The notes: generated by a model from the letters alone, not told the origin. Positions 25,201 to 41,000 are shown, counted from the stretch's first letter. The stretch is DNA of 64,000 bases from Membranipora membranacea (GCA_914767715.1 OU612066.1:26324283-26388282), one strand, 5' to 3'. Program-made: numbers and translations.

Positions 25201-28200
25201 GTACTTTGTTCTTATCTGCTATCACTACGAGCCTGACAAAGCAAAATTCATATTTGACAGAGATTCGAGAATCAGGTATCAGATTTATTGCCAGCAGATT
25301 GAAATATTCTAACTAGTTGTCTGTCTTCAGAATGTATCCTCAAGGTGCAGCTGCAGCAGGAGAAGTTTGAACTAATAGTGGTACAAACATCAATGACTCT
25401 TTGCAAAAGAGCTCAAAATTACTACGTAGATGTTGTCTCCTTACTAACCTGAATCTGTCATCAACAAATGCTTTCACTCTGTGAGTACCTAGACCAAGAT
25501 CCACAAACTTTCTGTCACCCCAGGTAGAGAAGTATTGATTCAGAGCATCATACATGCTCTCATAGAGATCATCCAGGTTCAGTAGAATCACAGGACGTCC
25601 CATGTCCATACATGTCTTTATTCTGTAGATGTTGTGGCACACCTGCACAATTGAACCATTTCAAAACAAATGTCACTGAAATTATCTGCATTGAAGATAG
25701 GGTTTATGGACATACAGTGCGCACAGTATCATCACAAACAAAATTACTAGGCCAACTTACCTTTCATCAAGGTAAAGAAGAGTGAATATAGAAAGCATTA
25801 ATTACAGGACACTAAATAAACTTTCCAGGTATTTACCTGTGTGTAGGAGTTGTCGTCTTTGAAGCGACTACCAAACACTACCATCGGTCTGTGCTTCTGT
25901 TTCCTGCCAAACTCATCTAATATGATACTAAGTACACTGAGACTTTCCACCAGGATCAACAGATACCTGCTCTCAGTTCTGCAATTTGAGATGTAACTAT
26001 TGTGAAAGCATATGAATGGTTACAGGCAAAACAGAAAATACATCCTTTAAGAGTAAGTGCTGTTTTCAATGCAAGAGCAAAAGATGAATATTATAAACAC
26101 AAATCTGAGTTTGAGTCAATCCAAGCGTAGTTGAAGGTCAGAAATGGACAGAATCTATGGTTTTTCTCAAAAAACATGACAGAAACAATTGCCACATTAT
26201 CACAGTCAAACTAACCCAGTGCCAATAGTCTGTGGTGAGTCGTCAGTCATCTCACCACCATCTGCAGCATCCATAATCTCCTGGCTTGTTGACACAGACA
26301 TCAGCTCTGTTATCTTCTGTTGTTCGGGTACATCATCCAACCTTCCCATGGTGTCTCCGGAGAGACTGGTCTTGATCAGACCCATTGAGTCAGTTGGTGG
26401 CCATTTGTCAGTACTAGGAGCCAAACGTTCAAACTTGTCCCTGCAGTGGCGAGTGAAAACTTTCATCGGGTCAAACTTCTCAGGATCGAAACCTCCGAAG
26501 TTGCGCCTGATAGAGTGCTCCAACTGATCTCTATTCAAACCTTCGTGTTCGTCTATATCAGCAAAGTTCACCACCATCTTCATCAAACTAAGGAGTAGAG
26601 ATTTTCTTGAGATACTAGTACCAGGTGATCTACGGCCTTTGAGACTGCCTCATCCGGCTAGATACTCAAAATGAGAGACTGACGAGGGAAACTTGAATAT
26701 AAACTTCGACAAGGGATTTGTGCAATGGAATGAAATTGCCATATTGTCTGTATCACATTTTAATGTTTTTATTCAAGACTTTTCACTTGATTGGCCAAAC
26801 AGCATGAAACAAAAACATCGAGATACATAGTATGATAGTTTGTGGTGTACCTGTAGAAATCACGGAGACCAAAGAACTCAGTAAGATCTCTCTCCTCTGA
26901 TTTCTGTTCTGTACAGATCTCCAGATATCCTTTGGCCAATGGGCTTATGAAGTGTTGTACATTTGATGACGACTTCTTACATATCTCACTGTAAAATGAA
27001 AATCAGCCACATGATGGGAATTTATTATTTTTTACTGCCATTGGGGAAGTGCAGTGACTTCAGAAATAACACCTCACAAATTCCCAACAGCGATTCGTTT
27101 CCTGCAAGTTTGAATGCAATCATAAGTTGAAGTGTAAAAACGAAACAACAATTGTACTATTGTAGTATGATACTGCATCATGACTTTGTTGGCCTTGACA
27201 TTGTGAAGACTTAGTGTTTAGAGTCTGCACTGAAAAACTGAGAAGTGAGGAGCTGTCCCATGACCAATGTTTTGCCAAAAGACATCCATATCTGTTATCA
27301 TAGACGGGATAAACATAATTAAATCTTCAAATCTCTTGTGAAAGGGTACTCTAAATAGAATTACAGTGCTAGTTATTCCACTGGCAGAATAGATCAGCTA
27401 ACTGTTCTTGATATCAATAAGAAATTTGATGATTGAAACATGCGCATACTAGGCTATTTGTTCCAGTTCTTTGTCTTGTGGTGTTCCTCTCTGTACAAAG
27501 ATACCACGGTTCATCTTAGCCGGATCCAGCGCCCAGTTAGAGATTCCTATGAATGCACATTTCATCCACGGCTCTGGTTTTGTGTTTCCTTCACAACCAT
27601 CCTCCAACAGTGGATGTAAAGTCTGAAATATATAGTATACCCTGGTAAACATCTAATGTTGTAAACAGTTGGGAGTGGTCTAGTGCTATGAGAAGAGAAA
27701 GATTAAGAGTATTCGCTCAACTGGTGATTTGTGTCATCAACCCTTCAGTGTTTAATAACTGTGAGAAGGCGCCCTCTGTTAGTGTGGTTGTACTCCAAAC
27801 AGGCTGCTATTACCACAGTCCCGTAAATGAAAGATTGTCCAGTCTCTAGCAGGTCCAAGAGTTTTAATTTCAAGGGGAGGAGTAAATATTTGTGGGTCAA
27901 AGATGGTTCTTCAAAAAGAATCTACATAATTTGAACATTCTTTGCCACATTTTGATATGACAAGCCTTGTTTGGCTGTTCCGTTTTGTTTTGGGTCTTTA
28001 GTTGTTTTTATCGACTTGTATGTGGTGTTAAAAAACAATCTAACAGCACCAGGATCTCAAGAGAAAGATATAAAGTAATCACAAACAAATCAGCGTATGT
28101 TTTGTGAACAAATCTGTGTACAAAATACTTGTTTTAAACACAAACCTTTAGAGGCATATTCTCAGAATCCTCAGCTAATCCGACTTCATCAAGCACTACG

Positions 28201-31200
28201 ACGGAGACAAAGGTTTCAAGGTCTAGCTTTTTCTGGAAATTTGCACACTGGTTGAACACGCCTACAATACCTGCAGGTGTAGCGTGTCGACTACACTGGA
28301 AAGACACCATGTATGTCTGCAACAGAATATTGCCTGTTATCTAAACCCTGTGACTGAAGAAATTCGAGCTGTTTCTGACTCAATATAATCTTACAAAAAT
28401 TGTTATTTATACGATCTGATTCAAATTGGAGCAATACATTGACAAGATAGAGATGCTTTTCATGCTATACCTGGGTCAAATCCCATATTTCTTTCAAACC
28501 ACTTGGAATGATGGGGTCCAAAAAGTAAAAAGATATTTCTGTTGGCAACAGTGAACACTGACCTGTTTCATTCTCTTGAAGAAATCACTCTTTGAAGCAG
28601 TTCCTTTCATAGCTTCCATGATCATTGCTTTAGACAGGGATTTAGAGCTGCCTGGTTTTCCCACAAGGAAAAGGGGAATCCTGTTCTCAATACAGACGAT
28701 CATCATGAATACGTTCTCTTTCAGAGCTCTGTTCTTAGCTATGTTCTTATGCAAATCTTCGTCTATGACCTCATTCACAAACAAATCCTGGCAGCTTCAG
28801 ATTAAAGAAGAAACAGAAATTTAGTTTCATCCCACACTTTGAATAAGAAACCTGCAGTAAAATTACAGCCATCTATTCAAAGATAATAATATGTTTGTCC
28901 TGCGCTTTGCTATTCAGTTCTGATCACATGAGGACCACATCAATACTTTGTAGTGAGCACTGGCTTTGACTCTGCATGAAATTGTTCTCACAATATAAAC
29001 AGATATTGGCGAGGAAATTCATCTGACGATGAGAGCATGCATTAATTCTGCTGCAAAGAAAACGAGTATACAGAAGGTCCTTTAGTACACTGAACACCTG
29101 AAGCACACACATTTATTGTTTCTTGTAATGCAACACTTCTAAAATGGGGCAACAAGGATCCCAGGTTGAAAAACAATGTTCTGCAAACTCTTGTGTTTGT
29201 GTTATTCTGTTCTTGTGATGACTTACAACTCAAGTTGATCGATGAGAAATTGTCTTCCATCTTTCTTGCCATCCCTTCCATACTCTGTCGAGAATATCAT
29301 CCTCTGAAGCTTACTACCAACAAATGTCAGGAAATCGTCTCTTGTCTTGTCTTCTAGCCTGGCTAGGTAACAGACTCCCATAGCAAGAGCCAAGCAACGT
29401 GCACAGTATTCTTTCTGTAAACAAAACATGAGCAGTCTGTTAGGTAGGCTATAACAGTTACTAGCCATCACCTGAATATTTTGACAGGTCAGCCAAATCG
29501 AACAAGCTGAGGCAGGAGGCAATCCAAACTTTCAATAAGGCAAGCATCAAGATTAACACTTATTCTAAATTATAGATCAACCAGTGACACGAACAAAACT
29601 GTTAGCCCGTTTTGGCAACGACATATTATTGAGAATGATGTGAGCATATTCTTCATATTGATTTCTCTGGTTGGTAAAAATAAATTGCAGCGGAAAGAGA
29701 AAATAATCACCTTATAATCTTTCTGAGGTCTGCCGTCTGTCAGAGTAGGTGTAGAGTCGTCCTTGAGTTCAGTCATTGGCTGGTAAGAATCAAGATGTTC
29801 ATTTGGGTTTTCTTTCTTTCTCTTTAGCTCATCCATGGCAGGGAACAGGTGTTCCCGTTGTGTGTAGAACCAGTTAGCTACATCCAGTAGTCTCTGAATA
29901 TCTCGGAGGCTCACAAAACTACACTCATCCTATGGATAGTACAGGCTATTGATTCAAACAATATTTCAATGAAATGGTAAAAAATGATGCACTATTATCT
30001 CGATTTGGTTGACTTTTATAAAACTGAGTCATTTTCTCATGGGAACACTCACAATCACATGTTGCAGTCCATGTAAATCAGAAGCCATTGGATCCACAAA
30101 GCAAGTTAACATGCTCTTATCTATACAAAATATAAACCACTAAAGAAATTACAATTTTTCAAAGTGTACTTTTGCCATTTGAGCGAACCCTTATCAATGC
30201 ATACAAACCGTTGCTAGAAGAGCCAGCCTCTGCATTGGCATGTCATACATATGAGAAAATGAGATACAGTGAGGCAGTTCAAATGAGAAGTATATAGCCT
30301 GCCTCGACAAGCTGTGTTGGTTAGTTGGGGATGGAGTGAAAAGGTAGCAAAGCTTGTCAAAGACTGTTTAGTGATTACCTTTTGGTTTCTCATGAAGCTT
30401 TGAGTAAGAGCAAGTATCTCAGCAACTCTAGAGGTGTGATGCGCAAAATGTATTCCTTCTGTCGCCCTATTATCTTGATTCTGTAGACAAAGAAACTGTA
30501 TGTAAACAATCTTTCAACACCGAACATGAGTTTAATTTTCTATCTGGCTAGGGACAGAAGGTCTAAAGGAACATGAGCAAATATAACAGCATTATCCTGA
30601 TATTTATCAGAGTAACTCACAGATTTGATTAGCATCTGTTTGATATAGTCACTTTCTCCTCCTGATTTGGGGATATTGTTCTCAATTTTAGTGTCGAGTG
30701 TCTTCAAGGTACCGAAATCCCAGACCAGAGGCAGTAAGCTCTGAGGTAGAGGCTGTACACGGTATACCAAGTGTCTCATCGGGATTTGCCCTATGGATAG
30801 GAGGAATGTAAAAATCTGACGTAAAATACATGGTTGCGAGCTTCGATCAACAATTTCAGGATCTCATACATCATATCTTATACAATAATTCTAAATCAAT
30901 CTAAACAAGACTTCCTCAGCAGTGAAAAGGTAGGCAGTTCAACACTTCCCATCAGTAACATTTGAAAATAACATACCGAATTTATCTTTGGTGTCTTTCT
31001 CGCTGACGTTATAACCGAGTCCAGCTTTCTTCAGTTTCTCAATCATGGCAGGAGTGTGGCTATACAGAACAATAAATATCATACATGTACACATGTACAT
31101 GAAAACAACATGGTTTGTCTTTCAAATCAGTCTCCTTTCACCTGTTGCCATAACGATTCCTTTCAAATTCTTGAGTAAACTAAGGGGTACTTTTTATTAT

Positions 31201-34200
31201 GCAATGTTCATCATTTTCCATTGGATGATCAAGGATTGAGATTTAAACTTGATTTTCCTGCAACTATATGCCTGATGCATGTGTAGAAATGTTGCTACAA
31301 GTCTTATTTTAGATGAGGCAAAAATTAACTGTTAGGATATCTGCTCTACCTTCTGTAAGGATTACAGGCGGCGATGATTTTAACTCCTGACTTTGGATCC
31401 AGAGGCTCCCCTCTCATCCTACCATCACAAAGAATCTCCTTCACTAATCCGATAGCTTCTGTTGTGTTTGCCTCATCCAAGAATAGGAGAGTGTATACAG
31501 ATGGCTCCTGAAAAAAACATTATCAAATAAAAGGAGTGTGCATTCTGTATGCCCAGTTCCTACCAATCAATAGACAGTTTTCTGAGCTCTTATTTATGCC
31601 TCAATCCGGAGTTGTCCTCTCTCCAGTTTGGTACTTTTAACCCACGCCGCATAGGAAAAACCTGCTGAAAGAGGGTTATCTTGAAAACCGCTTATGTTAG
31701 GTAAAAATGAATTTTGATTCAGAGTCTGCACCATTGAAAACCCTGTGAGAAAGTCATTGGAGGCTTAAATGTTGAAAAATCTTAATTTTAGTGACGAAAC
31801 TCATGAAAAATTCTGCCAAATTGTCCGCAAAACAGGCAGAAAATGCTATAATTGACTATCCAATTACTAAAATTATTTTCCAAACTATTGCCATATGAGT
31901 TTTCAATGCTGCAGATTCTGAATCAAAAATAATTTTTATCCTATTATAAACGGTTTTCAAGATAGCCCTCTTTTCAGAAAGTTTTTCCTATGCAGCGTGG
32001 GTTAAAAGTACCAAACTGGAGAGAGGACAACTCCGAATTGAGGCCTAAATCAGAGCTCAGAAAACTGTCTATTGCCATTACAATAATAATGGTAACCTTT
32101 GTCAAGTCTTCTAAGTAGTTTGGAAAGGGAATTCACAGGCAGGCCGCTGCAGCACTTTTGCACTCACCAACATTGATCCATGTTTTTCTGCCCATTCCTG
32201 ACAGGCAGATTTGTTTTTGACTGATTGTCTCTGAGCCTCGCGTACCATCTCTATGATATCATTCTCTGTTGTGCCACCATGGATCTGTCAAAATAGTAAT
32301 ATAATCCAGCATCATGTGAGTGAGGGACCCTGAGTGAGTTGTTGGCCAACCTTCAGAGATTTCTTAAGGTTTAATGCAAGCTGCAGCGGTTCAGGTGAAG
32401 ACAAGATATCTCTGATTGACAACTGGCCTGATATCACAATGACTTAGAAACTATGTTTGGAGTGCAATGTAAAAGGCAGGAATAACTTTGATAGGATGCT
32501 ACGGTGCAAAATTAACCATGCGAAGACTGCTGACAACAAATTGGCATTTCTTCCTCAAAAGAGAAAAGTGTCAACACTTTGGATGTCAGCTACCTTTCTT
32601 TCGATCACCAGTTTTGTGTTAAAACCAAAACCTCTGTTGGGATACCATGGGACAGTCTATACATGTGCACATATAATTTCCAGTTGGATTTCATTGCATC
32701 ATACCTTAACAATGATCATGGTAGTGAGTTCTGCTCTGAGATCTGTAGGCGTTTGTAGTTTAGACATGAACTCTATCAGCTTAGTTTTGCCACAGCCTGT
32801 CTCACCCATAATAATCACTGGAATGTTCACTCTAAAGGGAGTTCATAAGAAAAGACAGTCAACTGATTTCAAAGGAATAATTCTCTCAGGTAATTTCGAT
32901 TAATGATCCTAGACTAAGACTGAACCGAAGATACAAATGCAGCCCTTTGCCGCATTGCATCTAGTGATAGCTAGCTCCTCACTATGGCTATGGAGTTCAT
33001 TCCTAAATGCTGTTTTACTTTCAAACAAAAAACAGTACCTGTTCAAGTTTGCCAGGAGTAGAAATTTTGACAGGCTTACCTCAACCTCTGATGTATCGCT
33101 AGCAGTTTCTTAGCGTTATCCATAGTGAGTACATAGTTAGGGTCAGGATCGTCTCCCTGAGCGAACATCTGTACTTTGGTCTTATATCCGCCAAGTGATG
33201 ATGTTGTAAACAGCTGAATATCTCTCACTACTATACTACGCAACTTCTGTAACTTAGCTTGTCTGAAATACAGCCCAGGGCATAGAATGGAAATTATTAG
33301 AGAACTGGAAGGATAATGAGCTATGGAGATTTTGATAAAGTGTATGTTTGCTCCTGAATGGACATCTAAGTCACTGGTATGATGAACTCACAATCATAGC
33401 ACTTGCAATGAACTTTCACATGTGATGTCCACCTCAGATTTACTCACTGTAACATAATAATACTGTATGACTCAGCAATAGAGCTAGCTGACAATTGAGC
33501 CTAAGGCTAGGGAAGCAGTTGTTTTAGTCAGATTACACCATTTTGCTTTGCTCGACAGGCAGTGTACAACACTGATATTCGGCTCAACTAACAAACAAGG
33601 GGATCTGTCTCAATCGGATACACCTACCGTTCAAGCTTATCAAAGTTTTCTGAGAGTTTGATGTCAGTTTGATCCAGGGCTCTCCTAAGTTCTCTGCTGA
33701 TAGCTTTTGGCACTAGAACTTCATCAGTATTACAATCCACCAGGTCAGACGGCTTAGCCACTAAAAGCAAAGTTACACAGATATTACTCCCTCCTTGCTT
33801 ATGTCATACCACAGAATAACCTATTGCAAAACATTCTGGTATCTCCTTAGTGGTGAGATCAATATAAACATAGTTTGATCTATCAGAGAATTTCATGCTT
33901 GAGCTTAATGGTGGTTAGGGTGTGAAAATGAACATCAGAAAGTACTATCTATTTTTCACATTTCTCTTATCTACACTAAATAAGGTAAATAACGTAGTAG
34001 TGTTCCTTGGAATAAAAACATCTTTGCAGATTAATCACGCATTTCTTGACAATTATTCAGAGTCATTAACAATATTTGTGGGCACAGCTCCATGAGTATG
34101 GTTTTTGAAACATTATTTCAGTTGCAGTCTTATACATTGATATATCATTCATATCAATGGTCTTATATATCTATTACATACAAGAGTCAGTTTTGACAGT

Positions 34201-34982
34201 GAATCCGAGCGGTGTCACGGAAACCCCATCTTCGTTAAAGAATAGATAAGGATTGTTGACACTTTCCCAAGTTCTCTTCAACTCGAGTTGTGCTAATAGA
34301 TCACCCTCATCTCCTGTCTCAGACTGAAATTCAGAAACATGCAAGGTCATATAAAGCAAAAATTTGGTTGCAAAATTCATATGTATATGTGTGAATCAAT
34401 TTGGCACAAAATAAATTATAATCCTATGAAAGGGTTTCAGGTAGGTTACATTGGACCAAGCCTACCTCTAAATTAGCTCCTGGTGTCTCTTCAGCTATTT
34501 TCAGTGATCGGGTTGCAAAATCCTACAAAATTATTATTACTGTTATCATCAGTGTGATCCATGACTCACTGCGACTTAATGTAACAATGGATAACACAAA
34601 CGCTTATAATATCTGATAACATATTATGTGAAGTTTGATTTAACTTCCCGATTAGACCATGCAGCAATAATTTCAAACACTGTATTACTAGTGACACACA
34701 AAAGACTTAAGACTTAATCGATTTACAAACCCCAGCCATCCTGAACATGAATGTAGTGACAAATTTCCTGAATCCTGGGAGATCAACAGCGCTATCAGGC
34801 CATGTGTATGGTGAGTTCTGTATCTTAAGTAGCTGGTTACTCAGGAAGTAAACATAGTGTCTCAACTCACTCCATGAGGGTTTTTTCAATCCGCAATAAC
34901 TGTGATAACAAAGTATATCGTATACATATACGTATACGTATACACATATGTATACGTATACGTATACATATACATTTACATT

Positions 34983-35063
<81 letters not shown>

Positions 35064-38000
35064 TACATATTGTATACACGAATAGATGCAGATTAAGAAA
35101 AATGCGCTGATTTTGATGAAAGATACACAGGACAGGTAGGGAGTTCAAGTCACTGAGGCCAACACCTTCTGTAATATTTCTAAACTCACTGTCACATAGT
35201 CCTGCAAACAGGGTAGTTTGATTTAAAAGTATTTTATTGAACATAAATCGATGAATAGAGGTCGATAAAATCAAGCTATAATTTGAAAGGAAAGTCAGAA
35301 TATATTCTGCTTGATAAATGTTGACATGTGACTTGGGGTCAAACCAGATCAAGATAGATCTATTTTGCCTAAGTTCCAATTTGATCCCTTCCCACTGGGT
35401 CACGCTGCTGTGGAGGGGGAGCAACTCCAAATCTAGGCAAAACAACCAAAGTTGGTCTGGGGTCAAACATTCTTTACTAACTACTTTATACTTACTCAAT
35501 CAACAGTGTGAGGGCCTGTTCTGGATTGTCAAAATCTGGCTCTTCCCAGTTGGGCTTCCGTTCACCTTTCTCCTCTATGAAACAGCCGTGCCTTGTAGGG
35601 TACTCCAGGCTATTGCTGTCTCTATTATGGAGGAACTTGATTGCAACCTGCCATTCCAATTCATGAAGCACTCGCTGATCAAAACCAATAAACTGATCTG
35701 AAAAATACAAAGCATTTAATTATGGCATATGAATTGAATGTGACTTTCTAATTTTTCTCCAGTATGGAACAGCCAAGGCAATAGAGTCACATCAGAATCA
35801 TTTAACACATATTCATGAGATACTTAACAAACCTTCAGAGACTCCTTGTTTGTATTTTTGAAGCGCCTCCTCAGGTGTTATACAGGGGATTGTGGGTAGT
35901 AAGTCCAGCACTTCATGGGCACTACTTCTATCCTGTAAGCGAAATAATTCCATTAGATGAGTGGTGTGCATACTACTGTAGTCTTATTTAGTAACGTAAA
36001 GGCATCAATTCCTGTCTGGTGGGGATAGGCCTGTTCAATAAGCCAATTAAGATTTGATCGTTCGACAATTTGTCAGTCATGTTGCGCATCTATGTCAGAA
36101 TCATTTATGGAGTTTAAAAAAACTATGCAGCTGGAGTTCAAAAGTTTAGTCACTAATTTGAACAAGCAAGAGATCCTTGGCTCATTTCCAATGTCTAATA
36201 AAGGGTTTTACCCTGGTTTTCTTTCTGCTGACTAAACCTCGATACTCAGCGCATCATCAACCAACTCAAAGATCACCACCTCTCACAAATCACACACCCC
36301 TTACATTCAGACAACTCCCATATTCACAGCTATACTGACAAGTTGCTGTTAGGAACATCATGAAACTGACATCAAGGATGTGATCTATCAGTATTAATCA
36401 TTAATTCCAAGAGGTATTTGAGCTGAGTTGAGGAATATGGTTGATATTCACCTGTTGTAATGGTCATATACAACATCAAATACCACCTCTCCCGCAACTA
36501 AAACAAGACAGGACAACCTCCACACAATGTCGATCATTTGTAAGTCAATTTACAGCACATACCTTGCTCTTTGAGTAAGGCATACACTCGATGATATAAT
36601 ACTGTGTATGTTGAGCCTGCCACACAGCACCACCTGAGTTCACTATACTACCAAGTATGATCAGATTGAACAGAAAGTTGTCTACTCCGTGTTCTACTTC
36701 ATGGGCGATATCCAGATGTATGGTATGATGGGCATGTTCCTTATTGTAGCCATTGCCTAAAGAATAGTTTATTTAAGAGCACGCAGCATAAATTACCTTC
36801 CTACACACCTTTCTGGGATTCATTAGCCAAGGTGCAGGCTCTGATTGGTGGGTGGGGGGACAACCATCATACATATACATATTAGCTATTTATATCGGGA
36901 GATAAAAGCAAAAAACATGATGTCACCAAACCTGAAATCTCATCATGAATTTCATATCAGAGTTGTTTTCTCAGCTTTGCGAGTTGACCCCTCTTGCAAG
37001 AGAATTTCTCAAGTTTAAAACACAATGTCACACATCACCAGTACACTATCTTCATGTACATTTGGCAATAAAAAGCATTGTCAGAACAATGGGATTGCAG
37101 AGTAGTAGCAGCACACTTACCTAACTTTTTAGAGAGTATATCAATGATGGTATCAGTACTGATAGATTTGTACACAGGTATAGTGAGATCTTCGCCAGTA
37201 CGGATATTGAGATTATCTCTCAGGTTCTGTACGAGATTGTCTCTCTGCAGTGACTTGCCTACACCAGCTCTCTGAGAGCGAATCAGTCTGGCATTTGTTC
37301 TACAAGAGAAACAAGCTCACAGTTTTAACTTGTGGTTATAAAGTGAAATGAAGTATTCTGAAGTTTTTATTTTTAATTTTGACTTACCATTTAAGTGGAC
37401 AAGAAGAAGGTGATTGATACAGCTCATTAACACACGAATATGGATGCTGACTCCCGTTGTCTGCATTTAGGCAGGAGAGCCTCAATTAATGATGCTATTG
37501 GTAACTGATACCGATTTATACCTGTGAGCGGCACATAGACCAACACAGAACAAAGTGCTGCATGTTCTGTGTATGGTCATGATGCTGATTGGCTGATGTT
37601 GGTGAATTGACACTAACCTGTGAGGGTCAGTGATACAGGCTGATTCAGTGACAGTATCAGGTACTTTCAGCATCTGTAGTACATATTCTCTTATCCTTTC
37701 TTCTGCTGCTAACTCTGTATGCTTCACCAGATATTTGTCTAGATATGCTCTGATTCTAGACTCTTTAACCTCCTCCTGTACAACATAATTGTCAGTGATC
37801 AAAATTCAGTAGTCATAAGCAGGTTGGTGAAAACTGAAGGATTAAATTAGAAAGTCAAATCTTAATCAGATGCTTTCAACCAAAATACATATTATCAATC
37901 ATCGGACATCACATGTTCCCCTGATAATGCAATGTGAAGAAAACAAGCAATGGTAGCCCAATTATTACTGTTAGCATCAGACGACCATTTTTCAACTCAG

Positions 38001-41000
38001 GGTCTCAAGAATACAGAAGACTCTAAATTGTAAAAGGTTCAATTAATTTGGGTAAGCAGGGTGTTAACAAAATCATGTGAATGCAGTTGGGAGTTGTCCT
38101 CAAAAATCATGTATCAGCGAAGAGTGGACAATCCCAATACTTCTACATGTATTATTACAATATCACAATATCAATATCTATCACAAAAATATTGCAATCT
38201 TATTCCTGACTGGCATGTCATGGTCGAAGTCATAAAAAAATGCTCAATGGTTTACCTGATATATAAAGGCCAGACCGAAGTCTTTGACCCTGTTAGGCTC
38301 AACTAGTTCTGTAACTCTTTGCTGTATGTATCTACACATCTCAAACTCTAGTAGGTGGCAATCTACCATACAGTAGAATGAGTAACTGTCTGAGAGAGCT
38401 CGGCTCAGGAATATCTCAACCTGGAAGTCAGTATAATATATTGGACTGTTGTAGCAAGAACGGTAAAATAAGGCCGCGTACAAATTAATATTAGTTCATC
38501 CATTAAGCCTGCAATCACAAAATCTCTCAAAATTCAGACACATTAGATTGAACTCAGTCTAAGTGTAACATATAAATCTGGTAACAGTGTGAGAAGGGAC
38601 GACTTTGAGGGATTGATATAAATGCGCTGGGGAGTCGATAGCACAGCAGTTGTTTTTTGAAGGAAGATGGTGATAATACTGCTTTGAGGAGCGTCTTTAT
38701 TCTTATGAATAGCTCTATTGTATGAATACAAGTTTGGATAAATAAAGAATATGGTAAATACATAACAAATTGGATTTCTTCTCCCCTGACCTCGTAAGTA
38801 GAACCTGGTTGATGTACGTATATCGTACAACTTGGTGCGTCAGCCGGTCTGATGTGTAAAGTTTTCCTAGTTACAATGAAACATCTAATATTCATTTTTG
38901 TATTTCATCAATTAGTGTACACAAGTGATGAATATTATTAGAATAGAACTATAAAGTGAGCTTGCCTCTTCAAGCCTTGTGTTTCTTGTACAGATCAGTA
39001 CTTCATTCCTAGTTGGATAAACTTCCATTCTGTCAGCTTCATATACAGTCAACACCATCTGATAGGTACGCCCTGAAATAGTCAAAAAAAATTTGTAGAG
39101 CCAATCATGAAAATATTGCTCACCTCATCACTATAATGAAAATCAAGATATTTGACTACACCTACGCTACATGAATTTATTGATGAAATGGCATCATTTC
39201 AATAATTCTTAGACAAGCACATTGATGCACGGTAACTGTAAATTGCTGAACAGGCTGAACGGACTGAACAGCAGAACAGAATTTCTCAGACTACTATTTG
39301 TTTGATTATTTACATGATTGGCTAATTTTGCATAAGCGTGGACAATTCCTTATATTCTGCTCATTAATTTATTTATTTTAAGTTTGGATTTGCCTTGGTG
39401 TCTTTCGATTTTAGTGAATGGATGGAAAGAAGCTTGTCTTGGCAAGCTTCGTTGGGGAGGAACAACCACCCCCCTCCCCCCCCCCCCCCTTATAACAAAG
39501 CTTGTCAAGACTGGCTATTTGAGCTGGATAATGTTTCTGGTTTCCAGTACACCATCAGATTTTGTCAGAATTGGCAAATTGATTACGTCATTTGCTTGGC
39601 CTAAATTGGTTATAATAGGTGCCAGCAGGAACTTAGTGACTCCTTAAATCATTTGCTCAGGAGGAATGTGTTTGAGAAGTGATAGTCAGCCAGAGTAAAG
39701 AATACAAATAATAATTTTAATCTGAGAAATTTTGTTCAGCTGTTCCGTCTGTTCAGCAATTTACAGTTACCGCATTGATGCGTCCCGCCCTCATAGCTCC
39801 ATACCAAAGATTATGCTCAACAACCATAAGTAACTTACTGGCAGGTACGCCTATGAGATTAGGCCTTCCTCTTTCCAACCAATTGGGTTTCTCTCTGGGT
39901 CTAGTCACTTTCTCAATTCTTGGCTCTAGAAATTAATATAATGACATGAAGAATCGTAAATCTATTTTGCAGCAGGATAAATTATAAAGGCAGCTGGTGT
40001 TATGATTATTACATGTAACACATATTATGACATTCACTTACTGTTGAGCTCATTAAGCAGATGAACAAGGTGAGGAATACCGAGGTAATCATTGATTGTC
40101 TGTCCTGTTTTCTCTATAAAGCCTTTCCACAATCTCTCCAGTTGTAACTCAAAAGAGTCAACCCGACTGAAAAAAGCAAGAATTAATGGCTGAATGCTTT
40201 TCTTTGATGGCCATGTGGATGAACGGAACCAATAACAATCCGCAGACTGACATTGTATTCTGCATGGATTCCGGAATATATTCTTGCTGGACAAAAAAAA
40301 TTAATAACCATCATATCAGTATTCTCCACACATCCAGAGAATGATAACTCTAGGATAATGCCAATTTGAAATATAGAACCACATTAAACACATTTGGTCC
40401 GATATTAGTTTTTGTTAATACACGAGTTGGTATAACATGAATTCCAATGAATGAATATTACATTATATTATATAAATGTGTCAATTTTTGTGAAAGTTTC
40501 CTAACCCGCGCTCTAATAATATTGACTGACTCATGGAAAGACATGTGACAGCATGGAAAGACATGCTGACAAGCTGGAAAGACAGCTAAACCTACTACAA
40601 GGGGTCCCAGCAATGGGCCATGTAAGGCCAATAACCCTAACACGTACGCTGTGTTTCATAGGGTGGCAATGGTGGATCGGAATGTGCTGTGGGATGAGAG
40701 TACACAACTCCAAGTAGTGAATTAGCGCCATCGACCCATTCTTTTTTTGGGGATGGTGAGATGGCGCAATCGGTTAGCGCGCTTGCTATTCACTGCCAGG
40801 CGATTAGTGCCGCAGGAGTTGTGGGTTCGAGTCCCACTGGGGGAGCTTTCATTGTTGATTGTTCCAGCCCCCAGCACCCTCGGGTGTATACCTCTCCTAA
40901 CATATTGACAAACTTAGAGTGAACAATCAGTTTAACGGCCACCAGCCACAGTGTCGTCATACTAGCTAAATTATCTCCGAAGATAAAACATCTAAAACAT

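Noticed and set aside
34867-35499. Long minus-strand frame rich in Ile-Cys repeats
   Set aside because: It is produced by the (TACATA)n microsatellite. Only the ends overlap possible RNF213 exons.
38543-38895. Two overlapping minus-strand frames of about 100 codons
   Set aside because: The piece at about 38.77-38.87 kb may be an RNF213 exon ([20 protein letters not shown]), but the rest lacks splice support and reads like intron.
40757-40850. Functional tRNA gene
   Set aside because: A and B boxes are present but no acceptor stem pairs, so it is listed as a SINE-like sequence instead.
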